A stretch of DNA of 64,000 nucleotides from Clostridiales bacterium UBA7568 (GTDB taxonomy: Bacteria > Bacillota > Clostridia > Oscillospirales > CAG-272): NCBI GenBank assembly GCA_002479075.1, contig DLLG01000017.1:60464-124463 (forward strand), read 5' to 3'. Made by a program: the position numbers and the translations under genes. Shown piece after piece: positions 7,264-15,976 of this stretch. Position 1 is the stretch's first letter. Every line of letters begins with the position of its first letter. The notes below the pieces were generated by a model. It was not told the origin of the DNA. It did no database searches and worked only from the letters and a program-made list of their open reading frames with translations.

Positions 7264-8505
7264 TCATAGCGGGAGCGTTGCCGTAATGCGGAAGTCTTTC
7301 CCGCTCTCCGTGCTCGCCGCAATGCTTCCGCCGTGTGCCTCGACGATCGCCTTTGCTATCGAAAGCCCGATGCCGTGCCCTCCCGTCTCCGAGTTTCTCG
7401 AAGCGTCCGTGCGATAAAAACGATCGAAAACGCGGGAAAGCGAGGCCTTGTCAATGTCGGTTTCGGTTTCGTTCCGGACGGTAAATGTCGCCGTCTTTCT
7501 GTTTTGCGCGAGGCCGACGGTTATCCTGCCGCCCGCAGGCGAATATTTGACTGCGTTTTCAAGCAACGCAGAAACAAGCCGCCTGATCGCGTCCGGCGAG
7601 CCGCATAAGGTAATATCCGGAGCTATATCCGAGGAAAGATCAATATTTTTTGAAGCAATAAGCGAATGAAAAGAAGCAACCGTCTCGCAGACAATATCCG
7701 AAAGCGGCATTTCGACCTTTGCCGGTCTGTGCTCCGCCTCTTCCATCTTGGAGAGATATACGAGGTTGTTTGTAAGCTCTGTCATACGCTTTGTCTGTGA
7801 GCGGATCTCGTCGCACTCCTCTTTTCCGGCTTCGCCGTCAAGCAGGTCAAGGTTTGCATTTATTATCGTTAGCGGAGTTTTCATCTCGTGCCCCGCATCG
7901 GAAACAAATCGCTTTTGCTTTTCGTAGCTCTCGGCAATAGGCTTTACAATCTTTCCGGACACGAGCAAAAATGCAACAAAAACGACAACGCACCCTCCGA
8001 GCCCGACCGCAAGGCTTGTCAGAAGGAATGAGCGGAATGCGTCAAGCTTGCGCCCGCAGTCAAGAAAAACGATTTGCGTGCCGTCCGAAGCGTCAGTCTT
8101 CAGATAACGGAACTGACCGACAAACCCCCGCTCTCCGCCGCTCTGCGCTTTTTCGACATACTCGCTGACAGAACCGCTGTCAACGGATAAAATCCTCGAA
8201 AAATCTGATTCTTCGACAGTCCCGTCCCCTGAAACCGTCACAGAGAAAAAGCGGGATTCATAAGGCACCTCCGGCGACATTCCGTGCGGAATAAATTTAT
8301 CATCCTTTTCCGGCGGCTTTTCTGGAGGGTCGGTTTTATCGAAAAATGTCGGCGGCGTTTTCGAAAGGACCGCAAGGGTTGCATCGCTCTCCTTTACGAC
8401 AACCGAATAATTTATAAGGTTCATTATTCCGACGAGCACCGCCATCAGCGCAAGCATCGATGCGGTTGCGAGAATAATGAATTTGCGTTTGAGCTTATTT
8501 ATCAT
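7264..8505 (-). CDS. Sensor histidine kinase
   Basis: 413 residues: membrane helix 1 (about 9-32), an extracytoplasmic domain of about 110 residues with a proline-rich stretch (KTPPTFFDKTDPPEKPPEKD), membrane helix 2 (about 146-172), then directly the dimerisation domain with the phospho-accepting His near residue 206 (FVSDAGHEMKTPLTIINANL) and a HATPase with N box ENAVKYSP and G boxes GGHGIGLSIAKAIVEAHGG. No HAMP domain is obvious. Start ATG at 8505 follows GGAGG by six bases and overlaps the response-regulator gene by 11 bases. It presumably phosphorylates that regulator; signal unknown. Confidence 0.92.
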   Translation of the reverse strand: MINKLKRKFIILATASMLALMAVLVGIMNLINYSVVVKESDATLAVLSKTPPTFFDKTDPPEKPPEKDDKFIPHGMSPEVPYESRFFSVTVSGDGTVEESDFSRILSVDSGSVSEYVEKAQSGGERGFVGQFRYLKTDASDGTQIVFLDCGRKLDAFRSFLLTSLAVGLGGCVVVFVAFLLVSGKIVKPIAESYEKQKRFVSDAGHEMKTPLTIINANLDLLDGEAGKEECDEIRSQTKRMTELTNNLVYLSKMEEAEHRPAKVEMPLSDIVCETVASFHSLIASKNIDLSSDIAPDITLCGSPDAIRRLVSALLENAVKYSPAGGRITVGLAQNRKTATFTVRNETETDIDKASLSRVFDRFYRTDASRNSETGGHGIGLSIAKAIVEAHGGSIAASTESGKDFRITATLPL

Positions 8506-9172
8506 CACAAGCCTCCAGAGAGTATCCCGCATTTCTTGACGCTTTGATCTGAATATCTGCGCCGAGCGCAGTCAGCTTTTTGCGGAGATAAGAAATATAA
8601 ACCCAGACAACGTTTATCTCCGCTTCGCTGTCAAATCCCCAGATCTTCTCCATAAACTGCTCTGCGGAGATTATGTGTCTCGGATTTGAAAGGAAATATT
8701 CCATCATCTGAAATTCCTTGTTTGCAAGGCGGAAGCTCCCCGTCGGCGACGAAAGTTCAAAGGTCGCTCTGTCAAGAGTTATGTTTCCGAATGTCAGTTT
8801 TGTGTCCGCTTCGGATTTGGAGCGTGTAATCGCACGAATACGGGCGAGCAGCTCCCTTGTGTCAAACGGTTTCGGGAGATAGTCGTTTGCGCCGCTGTCA
8901 AGCCCGAGAACTCTGTCCTCTATGTCAGATTTTGCCGTCAGCATAAGAACCGGAATCCGGTTTCCGGAAGCACGGAGCTTTTTGAGAACGGTTATCCCGT
9001 CCGCCTTAGGCATCATAACATCGAGCACGGCAACGTCATAACCGCCCGATTCGATGTATGCAAGCGCCTCCTCGCCGTCATAAACGGCATCGGCTGAATA
9101 ATTGTTTTTTTCAAATATCTTGACGATTGCCTTTGCAAGAGCTTTTTCGTCTTCGGCAAGTAAAATTCGCAT
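8495..9172 (-). CDS. OmpR/PhoB-family response regulator
   Basis: 225 residues: receiver domain with acidic pair E7/D8 (LLAEDE), phospho-acceptor Asp51 (VAVLDVMMPKADG), conserved Thr (MLTAKS) and Lys (YLPKPF), then a winged-helix DNA-binding domain (FELSSPTGSFRLANKEFQMM to SYLRKKLTALGADIQI). Start ATG at 9172 with GGGAGG seven bases before. It is first in the operon and is preceded by a 10-bp-spaced direct repeat shared with the neighbouring VTC operon, so self-activation and control of that operon are likely (inference). Confidence 0.93.
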   Translation of the reverse strand: MRILLAEDEKALAKAIVKIFEKNNYSADAVYDGEEALAYIESGGYDVAVLDVMMPKADGITVLKKLRASGNRIPVLMLTAKSDIEDRVLGLDSGANDYLPKPFDTRELLARIRAITRSKSEADTKLTFGNITLDRATFELSSPTGSFRLANKEFQMMEYFLSNPRHIISAEQFMEKIWGFDSEAEINVVWVYISYLRKKLTALGADIQIKASRNAGYSLEACDDK

Positions 9173-9190
9173 ATCGCCGCCTCCCTTCGA

Positions 9191-9231
9191 TTTTATATAA
9201 TAGCGCAGATTTCTTAAATCAAGTTAAAAAG
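9191..9231 (-). promoter_or_regulatory. Promoter and direct-repeat box of the two-component operon
   Basis: Plus strand CTTAAATCAAGTTAAAAA at 9213-9230 contains two hexamers ten bases apart. On the minus strand it is followed, after about 16 bases, by TATTATATAAAA, a plausible -10. The box thus sits where the -35 should be, the typical position for an activating OmpR-type regulator. Confidence 0.6.
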
Positions 9232-9329
9232 CCCGAATATGTTTTCGCAATATTTGCTCCGGAATTCCGTCGTTTTTATAAAAAGACCGCTCTTCCGCCT
9301 TCTCCCCGAAAGGGCTGCTGCCGGGCGGC

Positions 9330-9782
9330 CTACGATCTTTCTTCAATAATTTCTTCAATTATCTCCGCCGCGCGTCTTATCAGTCCGAGACAAGGGCGGC
9401 TATTATAAAATTCTTCCGTCCGCTCGGAGGGCTCGCCGCCGATTTCCGCTTCCCCGCCGAGAAGCTCACGACAGATATACGTGCCGTCCTTCTCGGAAAA
9501 GCGGCGCATAAATTCGCGGACGAGCGCATAATGCTCCGATTTTGCGGCTGTGTCGCCGATGTCATCGTAGCCGTAAAGCCTACCGAGCACAATACAGCCC
9601 CCGCTGACCGCCCCGCATACTTCCCTGTTTCTTCCGAAACCCGCTCCGAAAGGCGATGCGATCTTCATCAGCTCGCTTTCGCTCCTTCCCGTAACATCCG
9701 AAAATGCGGCGGCAACCGCCTGCGAGCAGTTGCAGCCGCGTCTGAACAGCATCTCCGCTTTTGCTCCGTGACCTTTCTCCAT
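9330..9782 (-). CDS. C_GCAxxG_C_C family protein
   Basis: 150 residues. The family pattern is clear: FRRGCNCSQAVAAAF, then FGAGFGRNREVCGAVSGGCI, and further Cys residues near the C-terminus (TYICRELLGG, SRPCLGLIRRAAEII). The spaced cysteines may bind a metal or cluster, or be redox active; the family has no established reaction. It starts 12 bases after the RlmI-like gene, with AGAGG ahead of the ATG, and is probably co-transcribed with it. Confidence 0.85.
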   Translation of the reverse strand: MEKGHGAKAEMLFRRGCNCSQAVAAAFSDVTGRSESELMKIASPFGAGFGRNREVCGAVSGGCIVLGRLYGYDDIGDTAAKSEHYALVREFMRRFSEKDGTYICRELLGGEAEIGGEPSERTEEFYNSRPCLGLIRRAAEIIEEIIEERS

Positions 9783-9794
9783 TTTGTTACCTCT

Positions 9795-11018
9795 TTATAT
9801 GACCTGAAACAGATAAAATTTCAGATAATCCGTTTCGGGAACGGAGAGAAGCGTCGGGTGATCGGGCGACTGACGTCTCGCCTCTATGAGCTTGAGCGAA
9901 ACGTCCGCGTCCGCCGCCGCGCTTTCAAGCATACGGACAAAGAGCCTGTTGTCCATAAAATGCGAGCAGGAGCAGGTTGCAAGATAGCCTCCGCGGGGGA
10001 GAAGCTTCATCGCGCGGTAGTTAATTTCCTTATATCCCCGCTCTGCGCCGGAGATTGTTTTTCTGCTCTTTGTGAACGCCGGCGGGTCAAGGATTATCAT
10101 ATCGTAATCCGCACGACTTTCGCAGAGCGACGGCAAAAGATCGAAAACGTCCGTGCAGAGAAAATCCATTCTGCCGTCAAGACCATTCCTTGCAGCGTTC
10201 GCCTTCGCCATTTCGATCGCCTGCGACGAAACATCGACAGCCGTCACGTGTGCCGCCCCGCCCATAGCTGCGTTGAGCGCAAACGAGCCGGTATGAGTAA
10301 AGCAGTCAAGAACTTTTTTCCCTTTTGCAATCTTTGAGACCGCAAGCCGGTTGTATTTCTGATCGAGGAAAAAGCCCGTTTTCTGCCCGTTCTCAACGTC
10401 AACCTTGTATATTATTCCGTTTTCTTTTATCTCTGTGACAGGCGATGAGACGTGCGGCGCAAAATCTCTTTCGTACCAGCCCTTATATTCTTCAAGCCCT
10501 TCGAGCTCCCTTATCGCAACGTCGTTGCGCTCGAATATTCCCGAAAACTTCATATTTCTGCGCAGAAGCTCGCCGATGAGCGCGCGGAAAATCATATCTT
10601 TTCTCATCTCGATTCCGTACGAAAGGACCTGAACGGATACGATACCGTCGTAATAATCGACGGTCAGCCCCGGAATTCCGTCCGCCTCGCCGAAGATGAG
10701 CCTGCTTGCGGAAATGTCCTCTCCCATAACGGTCGCCCTGTAATCCAGCGCATACGAAATGCGACGGGTAAAAAACGCCTCGTCGAGACGGTCGTTTGCG
10801 TTTCTTGTCAGAAGTCTTATTCTTATCTTGCTCTTCTCGCTGTATATTCCCGTACCGAGGTATGAGCCCTTCTGCGATATAACATCGACGGCGGAGCCGT
10901 TTTCAACATTCTCTCCCGCCGTAATTTCCTCTCCGTAGACCCAAGGATGTCCCGCCTTTATCGATATTTCCGCCTTTTTGGTGACTGTAAAGCGCGGATA
11001 AATTCTTTCCTGTTTCAT
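9795..11018 (-). CDS. Class I rRNA methyltransferase, RlmI-like (COG1092)
   Basis: 407 residues: N-terminal PUA-type domain (FTVTKKAEISIKAGHPWVYG), an intermediate RlmI domain, and a Rossmann methyltransferase (KKVLDCFTHTGSFALNAAM for SAM binding; YDMIILDPPAFTKS as catalytic motif; TCSCSHFM near the end). RlmI of E. coli makes 5-methylcytosine in 23S rRNA; the exact base in this organism is not certain. The start at 11018 (MKQERIYPRF) follows AAGGAA; the longer frame to 11081 overlaps the promoter. Divergent from the acyl-CoA synthetase gene. Confidence 0.88.
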   Translation of the reverse strand: MKQERIYPRFTVTKKAEISIKAGHPWVYGEEITAGENVENGSAVDVISQKGSYLGTGIYSEKSKIRIRLLTRNANDRLDEAFFTRRISYALDYRATVMGEDISASRLIFGEADGIPGLTVDYYDGIVSVQVLSYGIEMRKDMIFRALIGELLRRNMKFSGIFERNDVAIRELEGLEEYKGWYERDFAPHVSSPVTEIKENGIIYKVDVENGQKTGFFLDQKYNRLAVSKIAKGKKVLDCFTHTGSFALNAAMGGAAHVTAVDVSSQAIEMAKANAARNGLDGRMDFLCTDVFDLLPSLCESRADYDMIILDPPAFTKSRKTISGAERGYKEINYRAMKLLPRGGYLATCSCSHFMDNRLFVRMLESAAADADVSLKLIEARRQSPDHPTLLSVPETDYLKFYLFQVI

Positions 11019-11052
11019 CTGATTTTTATTCCTTAAACAAAATGATACAAAT

Positions 11053-11081
11053 ATTTTACTATTGTTCGATGATTTTTGCAA
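11053..11081 (-). promoter_or_regulatory. Promoter of the RlmI-like gene
   Basis: Minus strand TTGCAA (11081-11076), 17-bp spacer, TAAAAT (11058-11053). The heptamer ACTATTG/CAATAGT occurs at both edges of this promoter (11058-11064, 11079-11085) and again at 11116-11122. Confidence 0.75.
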
Positions 11082-11119
11082 TAGTTATTTGGTATATTGT
11101 TTTTTAGTCATTATTACTA

Positions 11120-11148
11120 TTGTAAAAAAGAAATTTTTATGAGATAAT
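11120..11148 (+). promoter_or_regulatory. Promoter of the acyl-CoA synthetase gene
   Basis: TTGTAA (11120-11125), 17-bp spacer, GATAAT (11143-11148), leaving a leader of about 65 bases before the ATG at 11221. An ACTATTG copy overlaps the -35 box. Confidence 0.65.
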
Positions 11149-11220
11149 GATAATGGTTTTTTATGCGGACGACTTTCCGTATGAAAAACCCGAAGAAAAA
11201 TTTGTTTTTCGGAGATAGAA

Positions 11221-12918
11221 ATGAACAAAAAGAACCTGAACAATTTTGTATATAACGTGCCCGAAATATCGAGCATCCGCGACCTTTGCGACGGAAGCTG
11301 CGAGAGCTTTTCGGAGAACACGGCTTTTGTTTTCAGAGAAGGCGAAGGCGTGCGCGAGGTAACCTACGGCGAGGTCTATGACAACATAAAGTCGTTTTCC
11401 TCGTATCTCGGCAGTCTCGGCCTCGAAGGCAAAAAAATCGCCGTTCTGGGAAAGAACTGCTATGAATGGGCACTGACGTATCTGACCGTCTGCGCAGGAG
11501 TCGGAATAATCGTTCCGATTGATAAGGACCTGAGCGCAGGGGACGTAAAATATCTGATGGAGGATTCGGAGACGGCGGCTGTCGTCTTTATGGCGGGTAG
11601 CGAAGGAAAGCTCGCCGAGATAAATGACGGGGTTATAAAGCTGCCGGCGTCCGAAATGGAAAAATACATTGCGGAGGGCGAAAAGCTCCGCTCGGAGGGC
11701 GATCTGACATACGAAAATCACAAAGTCGACCCCTATTCCCTCGGAATTCTGCTCTACACCTCCGGCACGACGGGTGTTTCAAAGGGCGTTATGCTCTCGC
11801 AGAACAACATCTGCTCGAACATTGTTCACGTTGCGAGAAGAACCGCCGTCCACCCCTATGACAGAGCGCTTTCCGTCCTTCCTCTGCATCATACATACGA
11901 ATGTATGGCAGGTTTTCTCTCGTTCTTCTATGCAGGAGCAAGCATAGCATATAACAATTCTCTCCGCCAGCTTCAGGCTGACTTTGTGCTCTTTAGGCCG
12001 ACGGTGTTCGTTGCGGTGCCGGTGCTGCTTGAAAAGCTGTATTCGATGATCGTCAAAAAGTATGCAAAGATGAAAGGCGGCAAAACGGTTCTCGCCGTTC
12101 AGAGATCGCTTTCAAAGCTTGTCTCGAAGGGCGAGGCGCAGAGAAAAATATTCGCAACAGTCAACGCCTCTCTCGGCGGCAGGCTGAACAGAATTCTCTG
12201 CGGCGCGGCGGCGCTTTCACCCGAGGCTTATCACGGCTATGAAAGCTTCGGATACCGCGTTTACGTCGGCTACGGGCTGACCGAAACCTCCCCCGTCTGC
12301 ATAATGCATCACGACGGCTACACAAGTCCGGATGACATCGGTTATCCGCTTGTCGGAGTAAACGTAAAGATTGTCGAGCCGAACGCCGAAGGCATAGGCG
12401 AGCTTGCGGTAAAGGGACCGAACGTTATGCTCGGTTATTACAAAAACCCGCAGTCGACGGCGGAGGTGCTCCGCGGCGGCTGGTTTTATACGGGCGACCT
12501 TGCAAAACGCCTTGAAAACGGCGCGTATAAAATAATGGGAAGAATAAAGAGTATGATAGTGCTCGAAAACGGCAAAAAGGTCTTTCCAGAGGAAATCGAG
12601 CATTACCTGAATGAAAGCAAATTCGTTTCGGAGAGCTTTGTTTTCGGAAAAGAAACTGACGGGACGACAGTCGTCACGGCTTCGATAATTCCCGATAAGG
12701 AAGCGATCGATGAAGAGTTGAAAAAATCCGGAGAGCTGACGGACGAAGAACGAGAGAACAGAATAAAAGCGATTGTCACCTCCGTCGTTTCCGAAGTAAA
12801 CGGAAAATTCGCCGCATACAAAGCGGTAAAGAGGGTAATCATCCGCAAGAGCGACTTTATAAAAACAACGACGCAGAAAATCAAGCGTCTTGAAGAAAAA
12901 AACAAGGAAGAGGAGTAA
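11221..12918 (+). CDS. Long-chain acyl-CoA synthetase (AMP-binding protein)
   Basis: 565 residues of the ANL superfamily. The ATP/AMP motif is LLYTSGTTGVSKGVMLS (about residues 177-193), the A5 motif is VGYGLTETSPVC, and A7/A8 are GWFYTGDLAK and IMGRIKSMIV; the C-terminal catalytic lysine region TTTQKIKRLEEK follows. It activates a fatty acid with ATP and transfers it to CoA in the cytosol. GGAGAT precedes the ATG by five bases. A small membrane protein and a flavoprotein follow on the same strand. Chain-length preference cannot be read. Confidence 0.9.
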   Translation: MNKKNLNNFVYNVPEISSIRDLCDGSCESFSENTAFVFREGEGVREVTYGEVYDNIKSFSSYLGSLGLEGKKIAVLGKNCYEWALTYLTVCAGVGIIVPIDKDLSAGDVKYLMEDSETAAVVFMAGSEGKLAEINDGVIKLPASEMEKYIAEGEKLRSEGDLTYENHKVDPYSLGILLYTSGTTGVSKGVMLSQNNICSNIVHVARRTAVHPYDRALSVLPLHHTYECMAGFLSFFYAGASIAYNNSLRQLQADFVLFRPTVFVAVPVLLEKLYSMIVKKYAKMKGGKTVLAVQRSLSKLVSKGEAQRKIFATVNASLGGRLNRILCGAAALSPEAYHGYESFGYRVYVGYGLTETSPVCIMHHDGYTSPDDIGYPLVGVNVKIVEPNAEGIGELAVKGPNVMLGYYKNPQSTAEVLRGGWFYTGDLAKRLENGAYKIMGRIKSMIVLENGKKVFPEEIEHYLNESKFVSESFVFGKETDGTTVVTASIIPDKEAIDEELKKSGELTDEERENRIKAIVTSVVSEVNGKFAAYKAVKRVIIRKSDFIKTTTQKIKRLEEKNKEEE

Positions 12919-12925
12919 TCGGAGA

Positions 12926-13090
12926 ATGAAAAAACAGCTGACATCAAAGAAAAAATGTACCCTTTGGATAACCGCCCTGCTGGGACTTGCGGCGGTTATA
13001 TGCGGAATCGTCACGATCGTCAACTATTTCACAAAAACCCTGTTTGACCTCATCTCAAACGGAGACCTTGAAATCGACGACGAGGACTGA
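12926..13090 (+). CDS. Small single-pass membrane protein
   Basis: 54 residues: basic N-terminus (MKKQLTSKKK), one membrane helix (CTLWITALLGLAAVICGIVT), and an acidic tail (DLEIDDED). The start is the ATG at 12926, preceded by AGAGGAG about ten bases upstream, only seven bases after the synthetase stop, so the two are likely co-translated. I recognise no family. The charge layout suggests an inside-positive bitopic protein, possibly a partner of the synthetase (inference). Confidence 0.6.
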   Translation: MKKQLTSKKKCTLWITALLGLAAVICGIVTIVNYFTKTLFDLISNGDLEIDDED

Positions 13091-13135
13091 CACATAAAAA
13101 ACAAAAATATCATCTTTTAAGGAGCAAAAATCCAG

Positions 13136-14524
13136 ATGGAAAAATTCGATGTTTGTATAATCGGCGCCGGCATAGGCGGACTTATGGCGGCTTATAAGCT
13201 CAAGGCTCACAACCCCGGAACAAGCGTTGTCATAGTTGAAAAGGGGCAGACTCTCGAAAGAAGAAAATGTCCCGCTTCGGCAGAGCGCGGCTGCGTTCAT
13301 TGCGGTATCTGCGCAATAACAAACGGCTACGGCGGCGCAGGCGCAAGAAGCGACGGCAAGCTCAACGTCGGCACGGCATACGGCGGTATTCTCGGAGACG
13401 AACTGGGCGAAACGACGGCAATGAAATATATCCGAGAAGTTGACAGCACCCTTGAGAGCTTTGCGGACGTCATCGACGGCGTTCGCGACTATCCCGAAAT
13501 GTTTCTCTCAAACGAGGACTTGAAGCTCAAATGCCTTCAGAACAACCTCCGCCTGCTCGATATGGACGTACGTCACCTCGGCACGGACAGGAACTTCAAC
13601 ATCCTCAAAAACATAATAAAGCACCTCGATAAAGTCGGCGTTGATATGCGCTCGGGCACAGAAATCGAAAATGTTGAGCACGAGGATGGCAAATGGCACG
13701 TCACAGGCAAAAATACAGATATCGAAGCCGAAAAAATCATAATCGCCGTCGGACGTGTCGGCGCGGGATTTGTATCGAAATTCTGCAATAAATTTGATAT
13801 AAAAATGAAGACGAACGCCGTTGATATAGGTGTGCGCGTCGAAATGAAGGACGCTATCTGGCGCGAATTTTCAAGCCGCATTTACGAGCCGAAAATTCTC
13901 TGCCGCACAAAGACCTTTGAGGACAAGACGAGAATGTTCTGCTTCAATCAGGGCGGTATCGTCAGCGCGGAAAACAACAATGGCATAATCACCGCAAACG
14001 GTCACAGCTTCTCCGATAAGAGCAAAAAAACGGACAACTGCAACTTCGCAATCCTTTCAAGCATCAATTTTACCGAGCCCTTCAACAAGCCGACGGAATT
14101 CGTTGAGTCGATTTCCCGCCTTGCAAACAGCATCGGCAACGGAAACGTTCTCGTTCAGCGTTTCGGAGATCTTGTCCGCGGAAGAAGAACAAACGACCAT
14201 CGCCTCGGTCACAGCACCGTCACCCCGACCCTGAAAGCGACCCCCGGCGACATTTCCCTCGTAATGCCCCACAGAATTCTCACAAACATAATCGATACGA
14301 TCTATGCCCTTGACAAGGTTGCGCCCGGTACGGCAAACGACGATACCCTTCTCTACGGTTGCGAAGCGAAGTATTATTCGATCCGCCCCGTTCACCAGCC
14401 GAATTTTGAGGTTATGGACGGCGCATATATCATCGGCGATTGCAGCGGTATCACCCGCGGGCTCTCCCAGGCGGGTGCGATGGGTCTCTTCGTTGCGGAC
14501 GACATAGCAGGTAAAAACGTATGA
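13136..14524 (+). CDS. FAD-dependent dehydrogenase, COG2509 family
   Basis: 462 residues. N-terminal dinucleotide-binding motif FDVCIIGAGIGGLMAAYKLK, then a Cys-rich segment CPASAERGCVHCGICAIT, a second glycine motif (IIAVGRVGAGF) and a C-terminal FAD motif (AYIIGDCSGITRGLSQAGAMGLFVADDIAG). This matches the uncharacterised FAD dehydrogenases of COG2509; the substrate is unknown. The four close cysteines could ligate a metal or take part in redox. AAGGAG lies 11 bases before the ATG. It overlaps the next gene by four bases (ATGA). Confidence 0.85.
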   Translation: MEKFDVCIIGAGIGGLMAAYKLKAHNPGTSVVIVEKGQTLERRKCPASAERGCVHCGICAITNGYGGAGARSDGKLNVGTAYGGILGDELGETTAMKYIREVDSTLESFADVIDGVRDYPEMFLSNEDLKLKCLQNNLRLLDMDVRHLGTDRNFNILKNIIKHLDKVGVDMRSGTEIENVEHEDGKWHVTGKNTDIEAEKIIIAVGRVGAGFVSKFCNKFDIKMKTNAVDIGVRVEMKDAIWREFSSRIYEPKILCRTKTFEDKTRMFCFNQGGIVSAENNNGIITANGHSFSDKSKKTDNCNFAILSSINFTEPFNKPTEFVESISRLANSIGNGNVLVQRFGDLVRGRRTNDHRLGHSTVTPTLKATPGDISLVMPHRILTNIIDTIYALDKVAPGTANDDTLLYGCEAKYYSIRPVHQPNFEVMDGAYIIGDCSGITRGLSQAGAMGLFVADDIAGKNV

Positions 14525-15207
14525 TAAAAAACGTTCTCTTCGATCTTGACGATACTATCCTTGATTTCGGAAAAGCCGAAAGAGATGCTCTGTCGCGAGC
14601 GTTTATCGAAAAAGACATTGAGCCGACAGACGAGCTTCTTTCGCGTTACAGCGTTATAAACGAGGAACACTGGAAGCGTCTCGAAAGAGAGGAAATCTCC
14701 CGGGACGAGGTCAAATACGGCAGGTTCCGCCAGCTCTTTGACGAATACGGAATAACCACCTCGCCCATAGAGACAGCCGACCTGTACGAGGATTTTTTAA
14801 GCCACGGACATTACTTTATCGACGGTGCGGAAGCGCTTCTCTCCTCCCTCTCCGAAAAATATCGGCTGTATCTCGTTTCAAACGGGACATACAGCGTTCA
14901 GGAGGGCAGGCTCGCAAGCTCCGGAATCGAAAAATATTTCAAAGGGATTTTCATTTCCGAGAAAGTCGGATGTGAAAAACCCAAAAAAGAATTTTTCGAC
15001 GTTTGTTTCTCCCATATACCGAATTTTTCAAAGGAAGAGACCGTCATCATAGGCGACAGCCTGACCTCCGATATGCGCGGCGGCAAAAATGCCGGAATAA
15101 AGACAGTATGGTTCAATCGCAAGGGCAAAACGAACACTACCGATATGACCTTTGATTCAACCGCAACTTCGCTTTTTGAAATCGAAGATATAATAAAAAA
15201 TCTGTAA
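14521..15207 (+). CDS. HAD hydrolase, YjjG/YfnB-type nucleotidase family
   Basis: 228 residues. Motif I is FDLDDTILDF, motif II LVSNGT, motif III KPKKEFFDVC, motif IV VIIGDSLTSDMRGGKNAG, with an alpha-helical cap in between, the set for the YjjG-like subgroup that removes phosphate from pyrimidine nucleotides and analogues. The ATG overlaps the stop of the flavoprotein (ATGA at 14521). Function as a house-cleaning phosphatase is inferred from family. Confidence 0.85.
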   Translation: MIKNVLFDLDDTILDFGKAERDALSRAFIEKDIEPTDELLSRYSVINEEHWKRLEREEISRDEVKYGRFRQLFDEYGITTSPIETADLYEDFLSHGHYFIDGAEALLSSLSEKYRLYLVSNGTYSVQEGRLASSGIEKYFKGIFISEKVGCEKPKKEFFDVCFSHIPNFSKEETVIIGDSLTSDMRGGKNAGIKTVWFNRKGKTNTTDMTFDSTATSLFEIEDIIKNL

Positions 15208-15212
15208 AAAGC

Positions 15213-15250
15213 AAAAACCCCCGCGTCCGAAACAGACGCGGGGGATTTTT
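15213..15250. terminator. Terminator between the convergent HAD and yggS genes
   Basis: A 10-bp perfect G/C stem (CCCCCGCGTC at 15218-15227 with its complement at 15235-15244) flanked by A and T runs, so it can stop transcription from both sides. Confidence 0.85.
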
Positions 15251-15261
15251 GCGCAGAAACA

Positions 15262-15297
15262 AAAAATCGGCTTCACACAAGGAAAAACCGATTTTAT
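15262..15297 (-). terminator. Terminator after yggS
   Basis: Stem AAAATCGG/CCGATTTT with a T-run on the minus strand, directly after the yggS stop. Confidence 0.6.
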
Positions 15298-15301
15298 ACA
15301 T

Positions 15302-15976
15302 TTATATAATTTGCTTTCTCTCCCCAAAAATTCCGGTGCCTATGCGGATAATATCGGCTCCCTCGGCGAGCGCCTCAGGATAGCTTCCGCTCATACCCAT
15401 AGAAAGAATTGCATCTCCGGAAAAGTATCTTTCATTTTCGGTTTTAAGCCGCGCAAGCAAAGCAAAATAGCCGCGCTTTTCATCAGAGCTGTCCGTCACC
15501 GGCGTGACCGCCATAAGCCCGCACAGGCGAAGATTTTTCATTTTTGAAATTTCTTCAAGCGCTGCGGAAAGCTCCTCCGGCAAAAATCCGCCCTTCTGCG
15601 GTTCTCTTCCGGTGTTCACCTCGCAGAGAATGTCCGTAACAACGCCGACATTTTCGCTCCTGCGGCTGATCTCCTGCGCAAGCGAAACGGAATCGACGCT
15701 TTCGATCATCGAAACCTTGCCGACAAGATATTTGACTTTGTTCTTCTGCAACGTCCCGATGAAATGAACCTCCGCCCCCGAAAGGTACGGCTCGTGCGAA
15801 AGAAATTCCTGCACGCGGTTCTCGCCGACAAGCGTCACACCGCAACTGTCAATCACGTACCGTATTTCCTCCGGTGTGCGATTTTTTATAACGGCGCAAA
15901 GGCGTGCCTTCGGATAATCCTTCATATCCCCGCGCACTCTTTCGATATTCGTTTTTATTCTTTCAAAATCGCTCAT
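15302..15976 (-). CDS. yggS: YggS/PLPBP-family pyridoxal phosphate homeostasis protein
   Basis: 224 residues of the single-domain PLP-binding TIM barrel. The PLP lysine lies in CAVIKNRTPEEIRYV near residue 31; further family landmarks are GENRVQEFL, VHFIGTLQKNK, LCEVNTGREPQKGGF and LSMGMSGSYPEALAEGADIIRIGTGIFG. It buffers intracellular pyridoxal phosphate. In many Gram-positives it sits beside sepF; here it is the last gene of the sepF-divIVA cluster and begins directly after the hlyD stop. Confidence 0.92.
   Translation of the reverse strand: MSDFERIKTNIERVRGDMKDYPKARLCAVIKNRTPEEIRYVIDSCGVTLVGENRVQEFLSHEPYLSGAEVHFIGTLQKNKVKYLVGKVSMIESVDSVSLAQEISRRSENVGVVTDILCEVNTGREPQKGGFLPEELSAALEEISKMKNLRLCGLMAVTPVTDSSDEKRGYFALLARLKTENERYFSGDAILSMGMSGSYPEALAEGADIIRIGTGIFGERKQII

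Noticed and set aside
9300..9329. GC-rich inverted repeat after the C_GCAxxG_C_C gene
   Set aside because: It has no T-run on the minus strand and the stem is short and broken, so I do not call a terminator.
12217..13023. Minus-strand frame of 268 codons over the acyl-CoA synthetase
   Set aside because: Antisense shadow; the plus-strand protein has all family motifs.
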